A stretch of 64,000 nt of DNA from Cryobacterium breve (GTDB lineage Bacteria; Actinomycetota; Actinomycetes; Actinomycetales; Microbacteriaceae), in contig NZ_CP075584.1 of the NCBI RefSeq assembly GCF_027594785.1, positions 310,001 through 374,000 of the forward strand, written 5' to 3'. Below the pieces are notes generated by a model. That model worked only from the letters and a program-made list of their open reading frames with translations. It did not search any database and was not told where the DNA came from. Positions 18,408 through 30,076 of this stretch are shown here, piece by piece (positions within the stretch are counted from its first letter, which is position 1; the number at the start of each line of letters is the position of its first letter). Both the position numbers and the translations under genes were made by a program.

Positions 18408-19567
18408 GCCGGCGCGCTGTCGTGTTCGGCGAGGCTGTCGTGTTGGGCCAGGTCCTGGTGGATCGGCGCCCTGCGGCTGCCGAGCGATTCACCGGTGCCG
18501 CCCCACGTCCCGGCGATGACCTCGGCCATGATCGACACCGCGGTCTCCTCCGGGGTGCGCGCGCCGAGATCGAGCCCGATCGGGCTGTGCAGCCGTGACA
18601 GGGCAACCTCGGGCACGGATGCCGCGCGCAGCCGGTCCAGGCGGTCGTCGTGGGTGCGCAGCGAACCCATGGCGCCGACGTAGGCGAGAGTCCCGTCGTC
18701 GAGTGCCAGCTCGAGGAGGGGGACGTCGAATTTCGGGTCGTGGGTGAGCACGCAGACGACGGTGCGCGCGTCGAGGAGGCCGGCGGCCCTCTGCTCGGCG
18801 AAGTACCGGTGTGGCCACGCCACGACGACCTCGTCGGCGCCGGGGAACCGCGCGGGGGTCGCGAACACGGCGCGCGCGTCGCACACGGTGACCCGGTACC
18901 CGAGGAAGTCGGCCAGCCGGGTCAGGGCCGCGGCGAAGTCGACCGCGCCGAAGACGAGCATCCGTGGCCGCGGGGCGAAGCTCGCCACGAAGACGCGCAG
19001 TCCCTCCCCGTCGCGCTCTCCCTCCGGCCCGTATCCGATCGTCGTGGTGCGTCCCGCGGCGAGGAGGCCGCGGGCGTCGTCGCCCACGACGTGGGTGAGC
19101 CGTTCGGAACCGAGGTCTCCGGTCACCCCGTCGCCGCGGACGATGAGGTGCCGGCCGAGCATGCGGGGTTCGGGATGCTCGATGACGGTCACGACGCCGA
19201 TCGGAACGGACGCTGCGAGGTCCCGCTGGATCGTGTCGAGTTCGGGGAAGGTCTCGCGGGACACCGGTTCGACGAAGACGTCGAGGATGCCGCCGCAGGT
19301 CAGGCCGACCGCGAAGGCGTCGTCGTCGCTGATGCCGTAGCGCACGAGGGCGGGCCGTCCGGTGCGGATCACCTCCTGCGCGAGTTCGTAGACGGCGCCC
19401 TCGACGCAGCCGCCGGACACGGAGCCGACGACGGCACCCTCGCTCGTGACGAGCATCGATGCCCCTGCGGGCCGGGGTGCGGAGTGGAACGTGCGCACGA
19501 CCGTGGCGAGCGCAGCCGTTTGCCCGTGTTCCCAGTCGGGAAGCAGGTCTCCGATGACGTCACGCAC
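18404..19567 (-). CDS. XdhC/CoxI-family molybdenum-enzyme maturation protein
   Basis: 387 residues. N-terminal XdhC_CoxI domain: [19 protein letters not shown], then [17 protein letters not shown] with the conserved Cys, and [16 protein letters not shown] Rossmann-like C-terminal domain follows: [63 protein letters not shown]. Such proteins bind and deliver (often sulfurated) Mo cofactor to xanthine or CO dehydrogenases. It is the last gene of the cox cluster, ten bases after coxG, in the place of coxF. The tail [18 protein letters not shown] looks non-conserved. Confidence 0.88.
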   Translation of the reverse strand: MRDVIGDLLPDWEHGQTAALATVVRTFHSAPRPAGASMLVTSEGAVVGSVSGGCVEGAVYELAQEVIRTGRPALVRYGISDDDAFAVGLTCGGILDVFVEPVSRETFPELDTIQRDLAASVPIGVVTVIEHPEPRMLGRHLIVRGDGVTGDLGSERLTHVVGDDARGLLAAGRTTTIGYGPEGERDGEGLRVFVASFAPRPRMLVFGAVDFAAALTRLADFLGYRVTVCDARAVFATPARFPGADEVVVAWPHRYFAEQRAAGLLDARTVVCVLTHDPKFDVPLLELALDDGTLAYVGAMGSLRTHDDRLDRLRAASVPEVALSRLHSPIGLDLGARTPEETAVSIMAEVIAGTWGGTGESLGSRRAPIHQDLAQHDSLAEHDSAPA

Positions 19568-19576
19568 GGCTGTCGC

Positions 19577-20398
19577 TCACTGTCGCCGGCTCTGGCGGGC
19601 ATCCCCGGCGCTCCTGCCGCCACGGTGCTTGCCGAGGCGGTAGCCCACGAATCCGGTAACGACGAGCAGGCCGGCGAGCACGGCCGGGTTGCTGAGACGG
19701 TCCATGATCAGGCTTTTGGCGAGGGTCAGGGCGTCGAGGCTCGATTCTGCCGCCGCCGCGGGCTTCCGCGAGACCGGGGGAGTGGTCGGGCGAATCGGGG
19801 CAGCAACCGGAGCCGACGGGCTCCGCGGTGCCGGCGCGGCGGCATCCGCCGCCCGGACGACGTCGATCGGTGCCGTCGGGGCCGGCTCGGCACCGGCGGG
19901 TGCGCTCTCGGCCGGTGCGCTATCGGCCGGTGCGGTGTCCGCCGGTGCGCCGGCTTCAGTCAGCATCGCCTGCAGGTTCTCCGCGAAGAGTGCCATCATC
20001 TGGTCGGTGACACTGCCGATGATGCTCTTGCCCATCACGGCGACCTTCCCGGAGAGGTCGACGTCGGCGTTCACGGTGCCGTGGGTCGTGCCATCCGCCT
20101 CGGTGAGGACGAGCGTCGCGGTTCCCTGCGCGGTGCCCTGGCCGCGCGCCTCCTGGGCGCGCCCCTCGAAGACCGCCCGGTGGGCATCTGCATCCCGCTC
20201 GATGACGTTCATCATTCCTTTGTACTGCATGGCCACCGGTCCGAGCTTCACCTTCATGCCGACCTGGTACGCGTCGTCGGAGAGCCGGTTCAGGATCTGC
20301 GCTCCCGGGACGCAACCGGCGACACGTTCGAAGTCCATCAGGGTCGCCCAGACCTCATCGATCGGCGCGGTGACGGAAAAGGTGCTGTCAAGTTGCAT
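19577..20398 (-). CDS. coxG: CO dehydrogenase accessory protein CoxG (SRPBCC)
   Basis: 273 residues. Residues 1-150 form the SRPBCC/CoxG domain (FSVTAPIDEVWATLMDFERVA, VPGAQI, GPVAMQYKG, GTVNADVDLSGKVA). An Ala/Pro-rich linker (about 155-225) leads to a C-terminal membrane helix (PAVLAGLLVVTGFVGYRLG), as in CoxG proteins that anchor CO dehydrogenase at the membrane and link it to quinones. The start overlaps the end of coxE by 11 bases, indicating translational coupling. Confidence 0.9.
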   Translation of the reverse strand: MQLDSTFSVTAPIDEVWATLMDFERVAGCVPGAQILNRLSDDAYQVGMKVKLGPVAMQYKGMMNVIERDADAHRAVFEGRAQEARGQGTAQGTATLVLTEADGTTHGTVNADVDLSGKVAVMGKSIIGSVTDQMMALFAENLQAMLTEAGAPADTAPADSAPAESAPAGAEPAPTAPIDVVRAADAAAPAPRSPSAPVAAPIRPTTPPVSRKPAAAAESSLDALTLAKSLIMDRLSNPAVLAGLLVVTGFVGYRLGKHRGGRSAGDARQSRRQ

Positions 20399-21722
20399 GG
20401 TCGTGTCCTCTGGTCGTCGGGTGGGATCGAGTGCGGTGGTCTGTGTCGGATGCGGTGTCGGATGCGGTACCGGGCTGGCTGCGGGGGTCGAGTCGTTCCG
20501 CGCGGATCAGGTCGGCGAGTTCGCCGAGCGCCGCATAACTGTGGCCGCTCACGATGGCGTCGACGTAGGGCAGGGCGGCGTTCATCCCGCCGACGAGCGG
20601 CTGGAATCCGGGTGCGACCGTACGCGGGTTGACCCAGACGATCCGGTGCGCGAGCCGGCGCAGCCGGGCCATCTGTGCGGCGACGACGGCCGGGTCGTCG
20701 AGCGCCCAGCCGTCGGACAGCACCACGATCACGGCGCCTCTGGCCAGTCCGCGCCGACCGTGCTCGTCGATGAACCGGCGGATGCTCTCGCCGAGGCGGG
20801 TGCCGCCAGCCCAGTCCGAGGTGCTCGCCGCAGCGCTCGCGAGCGCTGCGTCCGCATCCCTGATGGCGAGCTGGCGGGTCAGCCGGGTCAGCCCGGTCGA
20901 GAAGACGAAGGCCTCCGCGTTCGCGCCGGCGACGGCGCCCTGGAGCAGGGTCAGGAACACCCGCGTGTACGGTTCCATGGATGCCGACACGTCGCAGAGC
21001 AGGATGAGCCTGCGCGGTTGTTCCCTGCGGCGGGAGGAGACCAGCAGGATCGGCTCCTCGCCGGTGCGGTGTGCGGCGCGGACGGTGCGCCTGAGATCGA
21101 GCCGGGCACCCTCAGCGCGGGTCGGGCGCACCCGCCTGCTGCGCCGAAGCGGGGTCGAGAGCGCGATCCGGCGCACGAGGTGCCGCACTCGCTCGGTCTC
21201 CTCGTCGCTCAGGAGAGCGAAAGAGGTGTCGTGCAGCCGGCGTTCGAACGAGGCGAGCATCAGGATGGTCTCGCGTTCGACGGCTCCTGGATCCGCGTTC
21301 CCTCCGGCGGGCGCCGGCGTGGGCGCCCCGGTCTCGGATCCGTCGCGCGGCTCCTGCTTCCTCGCAGCGAGGTCATCTCGCGGCGCAGGGCGGGTCCTGG
21401 CCTCCGAGCCGATGGCCGGCGGCGCGTTCGGGTCGCCGCGCTGGTCCGCCGGGTCGAGCCGGCCGTCGAAGACGGCGGAGAAGACCGCGTCGAACATCGG
21501 CACCTGGTCCCTGGACGAGAGGAGCACGATGCGGCACGTCCAATAGAGAACGGAGCGCTGGGTCGGCGGCGCCACCTGGATCGCGCTCGCGAGTCGCGCG
21601 GCCCCGTCGACCGAAACCGGCAGGCCCGCGCGGCGCAGTGCGGTGACGAACCCGGCCGCGAATGCGGCCGGTTCGACCCGAGGGCCCGCAACCGGCGGTG
21701 TGTGGCCGTTCATCTTCGCCAC
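20388..21722 (-). CDS. coxE: VWA-domain CO dehydrogenase accessory protein CoxE
   Basis: About 444 residues from GTG 21722 (ATG 21713 is an alternative), both directly after the coxD stop. The C-terminal half is a von Willebrand A domain with a MIDAS motif, ILLCDVSASMEPYTR (DxSxS), then TSDWAGGTRLGESIR and VVLSDGWALDDP. The N-terminal part and linker (residues 60-150) are charged. CoxE works with the AAA+ protein CoxD in assembling the [CuSMoO2] site of CoxL. The open frame extends upstream inside coxD with arginine-rich sequence and is rejected there. Confidence 0.9.
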   Translation of the reverse strand: MAKMNGHTPPVAGPRVEPAAFAAGFVTALRRAGLPVSVDGAARLASAIQVAPPTQRSVLYWTCRIVLLSSRDQVPMFDAVFSAVFDGRLDPADQRGDPNAPPAIGSEARTRPAPRDDLAARKQEPRDGSETGAPTPAPAGGNADPGAVERETILMLASFERRLHDTSFALLSDEETERVRHLVRRIALSTPLRRSRRVRPTRAEGARLDLRRTVRAAHRTGEEPILLVSSRRREQPRRLILLCDVSASMEPYTRVFLTLLQGAVAGANAEAFVFSTGLTRLTRQLAIRDADAALASAAASTSDWAGGTRLGESIRRFIDEHGRRGLARGAVIVVLSDGWALDDPAVVAAQMARLRRLAHRIVWVNPRTVAPGFQPLVGGMNAALPYVDAIVSGHSYAALGELADLIRAERLDPRSQPGTASDTASDTDHRTRSHPTTRGHDHAT

Positions 21723-21723
21723 G

Positions 21724-22663
21724 TCACTTCCCGGCCAGCCAGTCGGCCCCGCGCGCGAGCGCGAGATCGAGGTCGTCCCTGTTCTTGAGCAGGGACCCCC
21801 AGGTCTGGGCGACGTACTGCGGATCCAGGCGGTCGGCGCCGAGCACGGCGAGCGCGGCCACCCAGTCGATGGCCTCGGCGATTCCGGGTGGTTTGGTGAG
21901 GTCAAGGGACCGCAGCCGGGTGACGGCCGTCGCGGCGTCGAGGGCGAGTCGTTCGGTACTGCCGGGCACCCGGCGGCGCACGATCTCGGCGATCCGTTCC
22001 GGGCCGGGGTAGTCGATCCAGTGATACAGGCACCGCCGGGTGAGCGCATCGTGCAGGTCGCGGGTGCGGTTCGAGGTGAGGATCACGATCGGTGGCAACG
22101 CGGCCCTGATCGTGCCGAGTTCGGGGATCGTGACGGCGGCCTCGGCGAGGAGCTCGAGGGTGAAGGCTTCGAACTCGGCGTCCGCACGGTCGATCTCGTC
22201 GAGCAGCAGCACGGCCGGCCGGGGACCGCGGTGTTCGATGGCCTGAAGGAGGGGGCGCCGCAGCAGGTAGTCCGGCCCGAACAGCGCATTCTCGTCGATC
22301 GCCGACCCGCTGGCCTCCGCGAGCCGGATCGCGAGGAGCCTGGCGAGGGTAGTTCCACTCGTAGAGTGCCTCTCCCGCATCGATGCCCTCGTAACACTGG
22401 AGGCGGAACAGGGGAGTGTCGAGGGCCCTCGCGAGGGCCTTGGCGGCCTCGGTCTTGCCGACGCCCGGTTCGCCCTCGAGCAGGATCGGCTGCGGCAGTC
22501 GGACCGCGAGGAAGAGCGCCGTCGCGAGGCCCTCGTCAGCGAGGTAGTCCTCGTCGGCGAGTGTCGCCTGGAACGCCGTCACGTCCGGGACGAGCGCGCG
22601 GATTCCTGCCGTGGCCCCGCCCCTGGCCGGGCTCGACGGGGCTCGCTCAACGCTCGGTGGCAT
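21724..22663 (-). CDS. coxD: MoxR-type AAA+ ATPase CoxD (frameshifted)
   Basis: ATG 22663. The N-terminal part has the Walker A motif LLEGEPGVGKTEAAKALA and LQCYEGIDAGEALYEWNY; the frame breaks at 22336-22342. Continuing in the next frame are LLAIRLAEASG, Walker B AVLLLDEIDRADAEFEAF and sensor 1 IVILTSNRTRDLHDALTRRC. Removing one base of GAGCCTG gives about 312 residues, the CoxD norm. CoxD is the chaperone-like ATPase needed to build the CO dehydrogenase active site. Starts directly after the XdhC-YHS gene and ends two bases before the coxE GTG. Confidence 0.88.
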
Positions 22664-22665
22664 GC

Positions 22666-23664
22666 TCAGGACTCCACGGTCGAGTCGCGGGTGTGGGTAT
22701 GGGTGTAGGCGAGGGAGAAGCGTTCGGGTTCGGCGACGAAGGCGGCGCGACAGCCGGGGGAGCAGAAGTAGCTCGTTTTTCCCGCGAAATCGTAGTGGAG
22801 GCTCGAGGGCACCGCGGCGACGGTCATTCCGCAGACCGGGTCGATGGCGCTCGGCGGCTCCGGGTTCGCGCGACCGTCTTCCGAGGTCTGCGCCCCGGAC
22901 ACCGGCTCGCCGGCGGCGAGCCCGGCGCCCCGCAGTCTGGCCCGTTCGGCGACGAGCCTGCGCGAAGACCGAGACCGCGATCTCTCCGGGGGTCCTCCCG
23001 CCGAGGTCGAGCCCTGCCGGGTTGAACACCCGGGCGCGCTGTTCGGCGTCGACGTTGAGGGAGGAGAGCACCGCAGCCCCGCGGGTGGGGCTCGCGACGA
23101 GCGCGACGTACGGCACGCCCGCGCGGAGGGCCGCCTCGAGTGCGGGTTCCTCCTCCCGGCCGTGGGAGGCGACGATGAGTGCGGCGTCGTCCGCGCGCGG
23201 CCCGGCCGGGGTGGCGATCGTCTCGGTGAGCTCCACGTCGAAGCCGAGATCGTCGCCGATGGCGGCGAGGGCCCGCGCGACCGGTGTCGCACCCACCACC
23301 ACGACCCGCGGCGACGGATGCCACGGCTCGAGGAAGATCTCGACGGCGCCACCGCTGAGGCAGGGGTTCCGCACCTCGACGGCGCCTTCCTCTGTCACGC
23401 CCGACGGTTCGCCCGGGACGACCCGGAGCAGGAGGGGCTCGCGCGCTGCGAGTTGCCTCAGCCCGTAGTAGCGCACGGACGCCTCGACGCAGGCACCGCC
23501 GACGAATCCGTCGATCCGGCCGGCGGCATCCACCAGGGCAGTGTCGCCGGCGTGGGCGCTCGTCGGGCGCTGGGCGCGCACGACGGTGGCTCTGACGAAA
23601 GACTCGCGGCGGTCGGTGTGAGCTCGTGCGCCCTGCGGGCGAGGGCATCCGGAATCGGTGGCAT
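22666..23664 (-). CDS. XdhC/CoxI-like protein fused to a C-terminal YHS domain (frameshifted)
   Basis: ATG 23664, 11 bases after the coxL stop. N-terminal XdhC domain: ATVVRAQRPTSAHAGD, GFVGGACVEASVRYYG; Rossmann domain: RVVVVGATPVARALAAIG, GLDLGGRTPGEIAVSVFAQ. At the C-terminus, after a short linker, is a YHS domain: AIDPVCGMTVAAVPSS, YFCSPGCRAAFVAEPERFS. Two breaks are seen: near 23611-23620 (one base missing) and at 22954-22960 (extra base in GAGCCTG). Repaired length is 332 residues. YHS domains bind metal (often copper), so this fusion may combine Mo cofactor and copper handling for CoxL. That role is inference. Confidence 0.82.
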
Positions 23665-23675
23665 CGGGACGGCAC

Positions 23676-26064
<2,389 letters not shown>

Positions 26065-26068
<4 letters not shown>

Positions 26069-26670
26069 GCGGTCACCTCTTCCGGTTCCGTCTGCGCCGC
26101 GGGGATCGCGTGGGCCGCCTCCGCGGCGGCGCCGCCCGGGTCGGTGGTCGTGCCCGCGGAGTCGTCGAGCGCGGAGGGGTCGCCACCGGCGGCATCCGCT
26201 TCGGTCATGCCCGCCGGGTGGTCTGCCGCCCAGCGCACGGAGCGGACGATCGTCGCGTAGCCGGTGCAGCGGCAGATCTGGCCGGAGATCGCCCGGCGGA
26301 TTTCGGCGTCGTCGGGATGCGGGTTCACGTCGAGGAGCGCGCGGGCGGTGAGCATCATGCCCGGGGTGCAGAACCCGCACTGCAGGCCGTGTTCCTCCAT
26401 GAAGCCCTGCTGTACGGGGTCGAGCGTGCCGCCGGTGGCGAGGCCCTCGACGGTCGTGATTGCATGGCCGTCGGCCATCGCCGCGAGCACTGTGCACGAC
26501 TTCACCGGCTGGCCGTCCAGGAGCACCACGCAGGTGCCGCAGTTGGAGGTGTCGCAGCCCCAGTGGGTTCCGGTGAGCCGGAGCACGTCACGAATGTAGT
26601 GCACGAGCAGGACGCGTGGTTCGACCTCGTTCGTGACGTCGGTTCCGTTCACCGTCATGGTGATCTGCAT
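26065..26670 (-). CDS. coxS: CO dehydrogenase small subunit CoxS, [2Fe-2S] protein
   Basis: About 201 residues from ATG 26670, preceded by AAGG. First [2Fe-2S] site: GCDTSNCGTCVVLLDG; second: LQCGFCTPGMML and GQICRCTGYATIV. It transfers electrons between the Mo site of CoxL and FAD of CoxM. The C-terminus carries an extra acidic Ala/Asp-rich tail of about 45 residues (EADAAGGDPSALDDSAG onward), longer than most CoxS proteins (about 160-170). Starts five bases after the coxM stop; its stop overlaps the coxL start. Confidence 0.93.
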
Positions 26671-26674
26671 GGAC

Positions 26675-27584
26675 TCAGCCTTCCTGCGGTGTGGTGGGAT
26701 GCCCGGTTGTGCCGGCGAACTGCGCGGCACGTTCCGTCGCGCGGCGCAGGACGCGCCGGGTGAGCTCGTCGGCGAGGTGCCGCTTGTAGTCGATCGGTCC
26801 GCGCTGGTCGGCGACCGGGTCCGCCGCGAGCGCCGCGAGGCGGCCGGCCTCGATGAACAGCGGCTCGCCGGGGCGCTCACCGCGGAGCAGGCTCGGTGAC
26901 AGCGCCGACCGTGCCGTCGAGCCCCACGGCGGTCAGGCCGACGGATGCCTCCACGATCGTGCCGTCCTCTGCGAACGAGAGCGCGGCTCCGGCCGCGGCG
27001 ACGGCCCAGTCGCCGACCCGGCGCTCGACCTTCTCGTATGCGCTTCCCGAGCGCGACCGGATCGGGATCCGCACCTCGCAGAGCACCTCGTCCGCGGCGA
27101 CCGCGGTCTCGTAGGCTCCGCGATGGAACTCGGTCATGGTCAGCATCCGCTCGCCGGAAGGACCGCGAACGATTGCTTCGGCGCCGAGCACATCGCAGAC
27201 CGTCGCGAGGTCTTCCGCCGGATCTGCCTGGCAGAGCGAGCCTCCGATCGTGCCGCGATTGCGCACGACCGGGTCTGCGATCACCCGTTCGGCGTCGGCG
27301 ACGATCGGGAAGAGCGCGGCGATCTCGGTGGACTCGAGGAGGGTGGTGTGCCGGGTGAGGGCGCCGATCCGCAACCGGTCACCGTCCCGGAGCACGAAGT
27401 CGAGCTCGAACAGGTCGTTGATGTCGATGAGCCATTCCGGTCTGGCGAGCCGGAGCTTCATCATCGGCAACAGGCTGTGGCCGCCCGCAATGATCCGGGC
27501 CTCCGGCCCGTGCCGGGCCAACAGGGCGATGGCGTCGTCGACCGTGTCGGCGCGGGCGTATTCGAACGGTGCAGGAATTTGCAC
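26675..27584 (-). CDS. coxM: CO dehydrogenase medium subunit CoxM, FAD protein (frameshifted near C-terminus)
   Basis: GTG 27584 is chosen because GGGAGGG lies just upstream. VQIPAPFEYARADTVDDAI opens the FAD-binding domain; FAD motifs IIAGGHSLLPMMK and TIGGSLCQADPAEDL are present; YEKVERRVGDWAVAAAGAAL is also typical. The frame breaks at 26888-26894 (CAGGCTC); deleting one base restores TELLRGERPG, DYKRHLADELTRRVL and a stop at 26675, total 302 residues. First gene of the cox operon. It accepts electrons from CoxS and passes them toward the quinone pool. Confidence 0.9.
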
Positions 27585-27902
27585 GGACCCTCCCCATTGA
27601 GACATGCCCGGCAGAAATGGGGGGCACTGGATGCACATATAGTGGCCCCGGGTCCCCATGAAGTCAATGAGCCGCCCATCGGGCATTTCCCTGGGTTCAT
27701 GGCAAAGACCTAGACAACGCACAGGCTTCGGATTAATCTGCCATCGTCGGCACTCGTGTGTGCCGGCCTCCCCGGGAGACGCTGTGCATCACACGTTCTC
27801 TCCGCGGTGCTTGACAACACGTATCCGTCATCTGCTCTCGGCGCAGCTGCCGGCGCTTGTCCACCGGCGCCTCTGTCTCCTCGGTCGTGGCGAGAGCCGA
27901 TC
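27585..27902. other. Divergent intergenic region between coxM and the ScyD-like gene
   Basis: About 318 bases that must hold the promoters of the cox operon (minus) and the secreted-protein gene (plus). It contains a near-perfect inverted repeat at 27621-27649 (listed separately). In-frame ATGs upstream of coxM (27608, 27722) lack a ribosome-binding site and are not conserved-looking. No RNA gene recognised. Confidence 0.45.
27621..27649. promoter_or_regulatory. Inverted repeat upstream of coxM
   Basis: GGGGCACT (27621-27628) and AGTGGCCCC (27641-27649) pair over eight bases with one bulged C, around an AT-rich centre (CATATA). It lies 37 bases upstream of the coxM GTG. It may be a regulator site or a 5'-leader hairpin of the cox transcript. 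Confidence 0.35.
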
Positions 27903-29238
27903 GTGAAGAGAACAGAGATCATGACCAGGACAGGGCAAGGAACAGGACTGCACGGAACACGACAGCCCGGAACAGGATCGCACGGAACAGGACTGCACTC
28001 CACAGGACTGCGCTCGACAGGACTGCGCTCGACAGGACTGCGCAGGGGGCTCGTAGCGGGTGTCGCGTGCGCCTCCCTCGCGGTGGCGCTCTTCGGCGCG
28101 GCCCCGGCCACGGCCGGACAGAAATCCGGGCACGACGACGGCACCGGGGACGGGAGTGGAACGGGCACACCGGTGACCCTCGCGGAGGGCCTGCTCGGAC
28201 CGCTCAGCCTCGAGGTCGGCCGGCACAACACCGTCTACGTCACGCAGAATTTCGCGGGTGAACTCACTAAAGTCGCCAGGGACGGGACAACGTCGACCCT
28301 TGCGAGCGCTCCGGGAGAGGAGATCTCCGCGGTCACCGCGCGCAAGGGCACTGTGTATTACGCCAGGGTCGCCCAGGACCACAGTGCGGCCACCCTCAGG
28401 TCCATCGCGCCGGACGGCACCGACGCCGAGCTCGCCGACATCGCTGCCTACGAGAAGTCGGCGAACCCGGACCAGAACAACAGCTACGGGTTCGTCGACC
28501 TCGACCCGACGTGTGCTGCCCAGTTCGATCCCACCCAGCCGCCGTCTGTCCCCGCGACATACACGGGGGTCGTCGACACGCACCCCTACGCGTCGCTCGC
28601 CCTCTGGAACGGGGTGTACGTGGCGGATGCGGGCGGCAACGCGATCCTGCACGTCGACTGGGACGGAACGGTGTCCACGACCGCGGTGCTGCCGCCGAGC
28701 GAACCGGTCACGATCGACGCGGCGATGATCGCCGACATCGGTTTCCCGGCCTGTGCCGCCGGTCACGAGTACCGCTTCGAACCGGTTCCGACGGATGTCG
28801 AGCTCGGCCCGGACGGGTGGCTCTACGTGACGTCGCTCCCCGGCGGGCCCGAGGACGCCAGCCTCGGCGCGCGCGGCTCGGTGTACCGGGTCGATCCGGA
28901 CTCCGGTGAGGTCGAACGTGTCGCGACCGGGTTCGTCGGCGCGACGGGGCTCGCGGTCTCGCAGGACGACGGAACGATCTACGTCGCAGAGCTCTTCGGC
29001 GGTCCGGCCGGAACCGGCCAGGTATCGGTGCTCGAGCCAGGCTCTGACACGCCGAGTGCGCTCGTGGCGGTGTCACAGCCGGCCGCGATCGAGCCTGCGA
29101 CACGGTGCGCTCTACCTCACGACGGATGCGATCACTCCGGATGCGAACGGGGCGCCGACTCCGGTGGGCAAGCTCGTGCGCATTCCGCTGACGGGAGGCC
29201 ACGCCGCGAGCGACGCCCTCGACGACACGACCGACTGA
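27903..29238 (+). CDS. Secreted ScyD/ScyE-family beta-propeller protein (frameshifted)
   Basis: The frame opens with GTG 27903 or ATG 27921, followed by a low-complexity Gly/Thr/Ser/Leu repeat region and then a clear signal peptide (RGLVAGVACASLAVALFGAAPATAG), so the true start could be nearer the signal peptide. The mature part matches ScyD/ScyE-type proteins: VTLAEGLLGPLSLEV, VYVTQNFAGELTKV, NSYGFVDLDPTC, GVYVADAGGNAILHVD, PTDVELGPDGWLYVTSLPGGP. The frame breaks at 29091-29097 (GAGCCTG); removing one base gives RHGALYLTTDAI and a stop at 29238. Function unknown; exported. Confidence 0.8.
27935..28036. repeat. Degenerate 15-bp repeats in the N-terminal coding region
   Basis: Repeated variants of GGAACAGGACTGCA and CGACAGGACTGCGCT lie back to back at the 5' end of the ScyD-like gene and encode G-T-G-L-H/S-T-G-L-R type repeats ahead of the signal peptide. 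The 15-bp period preserves frame. They may be non-coding leader repeats if translation starts further downstream. Confidence 0.6.
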
Positions 29239-29285
29239 CCCCGCCGCCGACCCGGCCTGTCCATCCGGGCGGGCCGGGTCGGCCG

Positions 29286-29335
29286 GGAATCAGCCAGTTG
29301 CAGGGATCAGCCAGTGAGGGATCAGCCAGTGACCG
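29286..29335. repeat. Short direct repeats between the ScyD-like gene and kdpE
   Basis: Three copies of ATCAGCCAGT follow each other, the last two within GGGATCAGCCAGTGA repeats, in the 120-base convergent gap. No clear hairpin terminator is seen there. Confidence 0.5.
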
Positions 29336-29362
29336 AGGGGCCGAGCAGTAGACCTGCAGACA

Positions 29363-30076
29363 CTACGGATCGGGGGTGAATCGGTACCCCATTCCGGCCT
29401 CCGTGAGCAGGTAACGCGGGTGCGCCGGGTCGGGTTCGAGCTTCTTGCGCAGCTGGGCGAGGTAGAGGCGCAGGTAGCCGGAGTCCGTCGTGTGGTGCGG
29501 GCCCCAGATGTCCGTGAGCAGCGACTGCCGGGACACGAGCTTCCCCGGGTTGCGCAGCAGGAACTCGAGGATGCGCCACTCGGTCGGGGTGAGCCGGATC
29601 GTCTCCGGCTTTCCGGGATCTGAGCCGGACCCCGTGCCCGTGCGCACGACGCTCCGTGCCGAGAGGTCGACGGCGATCGCGCCGAGCATGATCACCGGTT
29701 CGGCTGCGGAGTCGACAGGCCCGAGCCTCCGGGTGAGTGCGCGGATCCTGGCGAGGAGTTCGTCGATGGAGAACGGCTTCGTGACGTAGTCGTCCGCTCC
29801 CGCGTCGAGCGCATCGACCTTGTCGGCGGCGCCGCTGCGCCCGGAGACGACGAGGATCGGCACCTGGGTCCAGCCGCGCAGGCCCGCGATGACCTCGATC
29901 CCGTCGAGGTGCGGCATCCCGAGGTCGAGCATCACAAGGTCGGGATGCTCGTGCGCCGCGGCGGCGAGGGCCTCGGCGCCATCCCTGGCGGTGACGACGT
30001 CGTAGCCGCGCGCGCCGAGGGTGACCCGCAGTGCGCGCAGGATCTGCGGGTCGTCGTCCGCGATCAGGATCTTCAC
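29363..30076 (-). CDS. kdpE: Response regulator KdpE
   Basis: 237 residues, OmpR/PhoB class. Receiver domain: ILIADDDPQILRAL (acidic pocket), VMLDLGMPHLDG with the phosphorylated Asp, VSGRSG and YVTKPFSIDELLAR with the conserved Lys. C-terminal winged helix: IRLTPTEWRILEFLLRNPGK and SGYLRLYLAQLRKKLE. Length and sequence match KdpE, activator of kdpFABC under potassium limitation. Its start codon follows the kdpD stop directly, so both are co-translated. Confidence 0.94.
   Translation of the reverse strand: MKILIADDDPQILRALRVTLGARGYDVVTARDGAEALAAAAHEHPDLVMLDLGMPHLDGIEVIAGLRGWTQVPILVVSGRSGAADKVDALDAGADDYVTKPFSIDELLARIRALTRRLGPVDSAAEPVIMLGAIAVDLSARSVVRTGTGSGSDPGKPETIRLTPTEWRILEFLLRNPGKLVSRQSLLTDIWGPHHTTDSGYLRLYLAQLRKKLEPDPAHPRYLLTEAGMGYRFTPDP

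Noticed and set aside
18650..20632. 660-codon open frame on the plus strand opposite the cox genes
   Set aside because: Composition is arginine/glycine-rich with no recognisable domain, and it lies antisense to clearly conserved coxG and XdhC genes.
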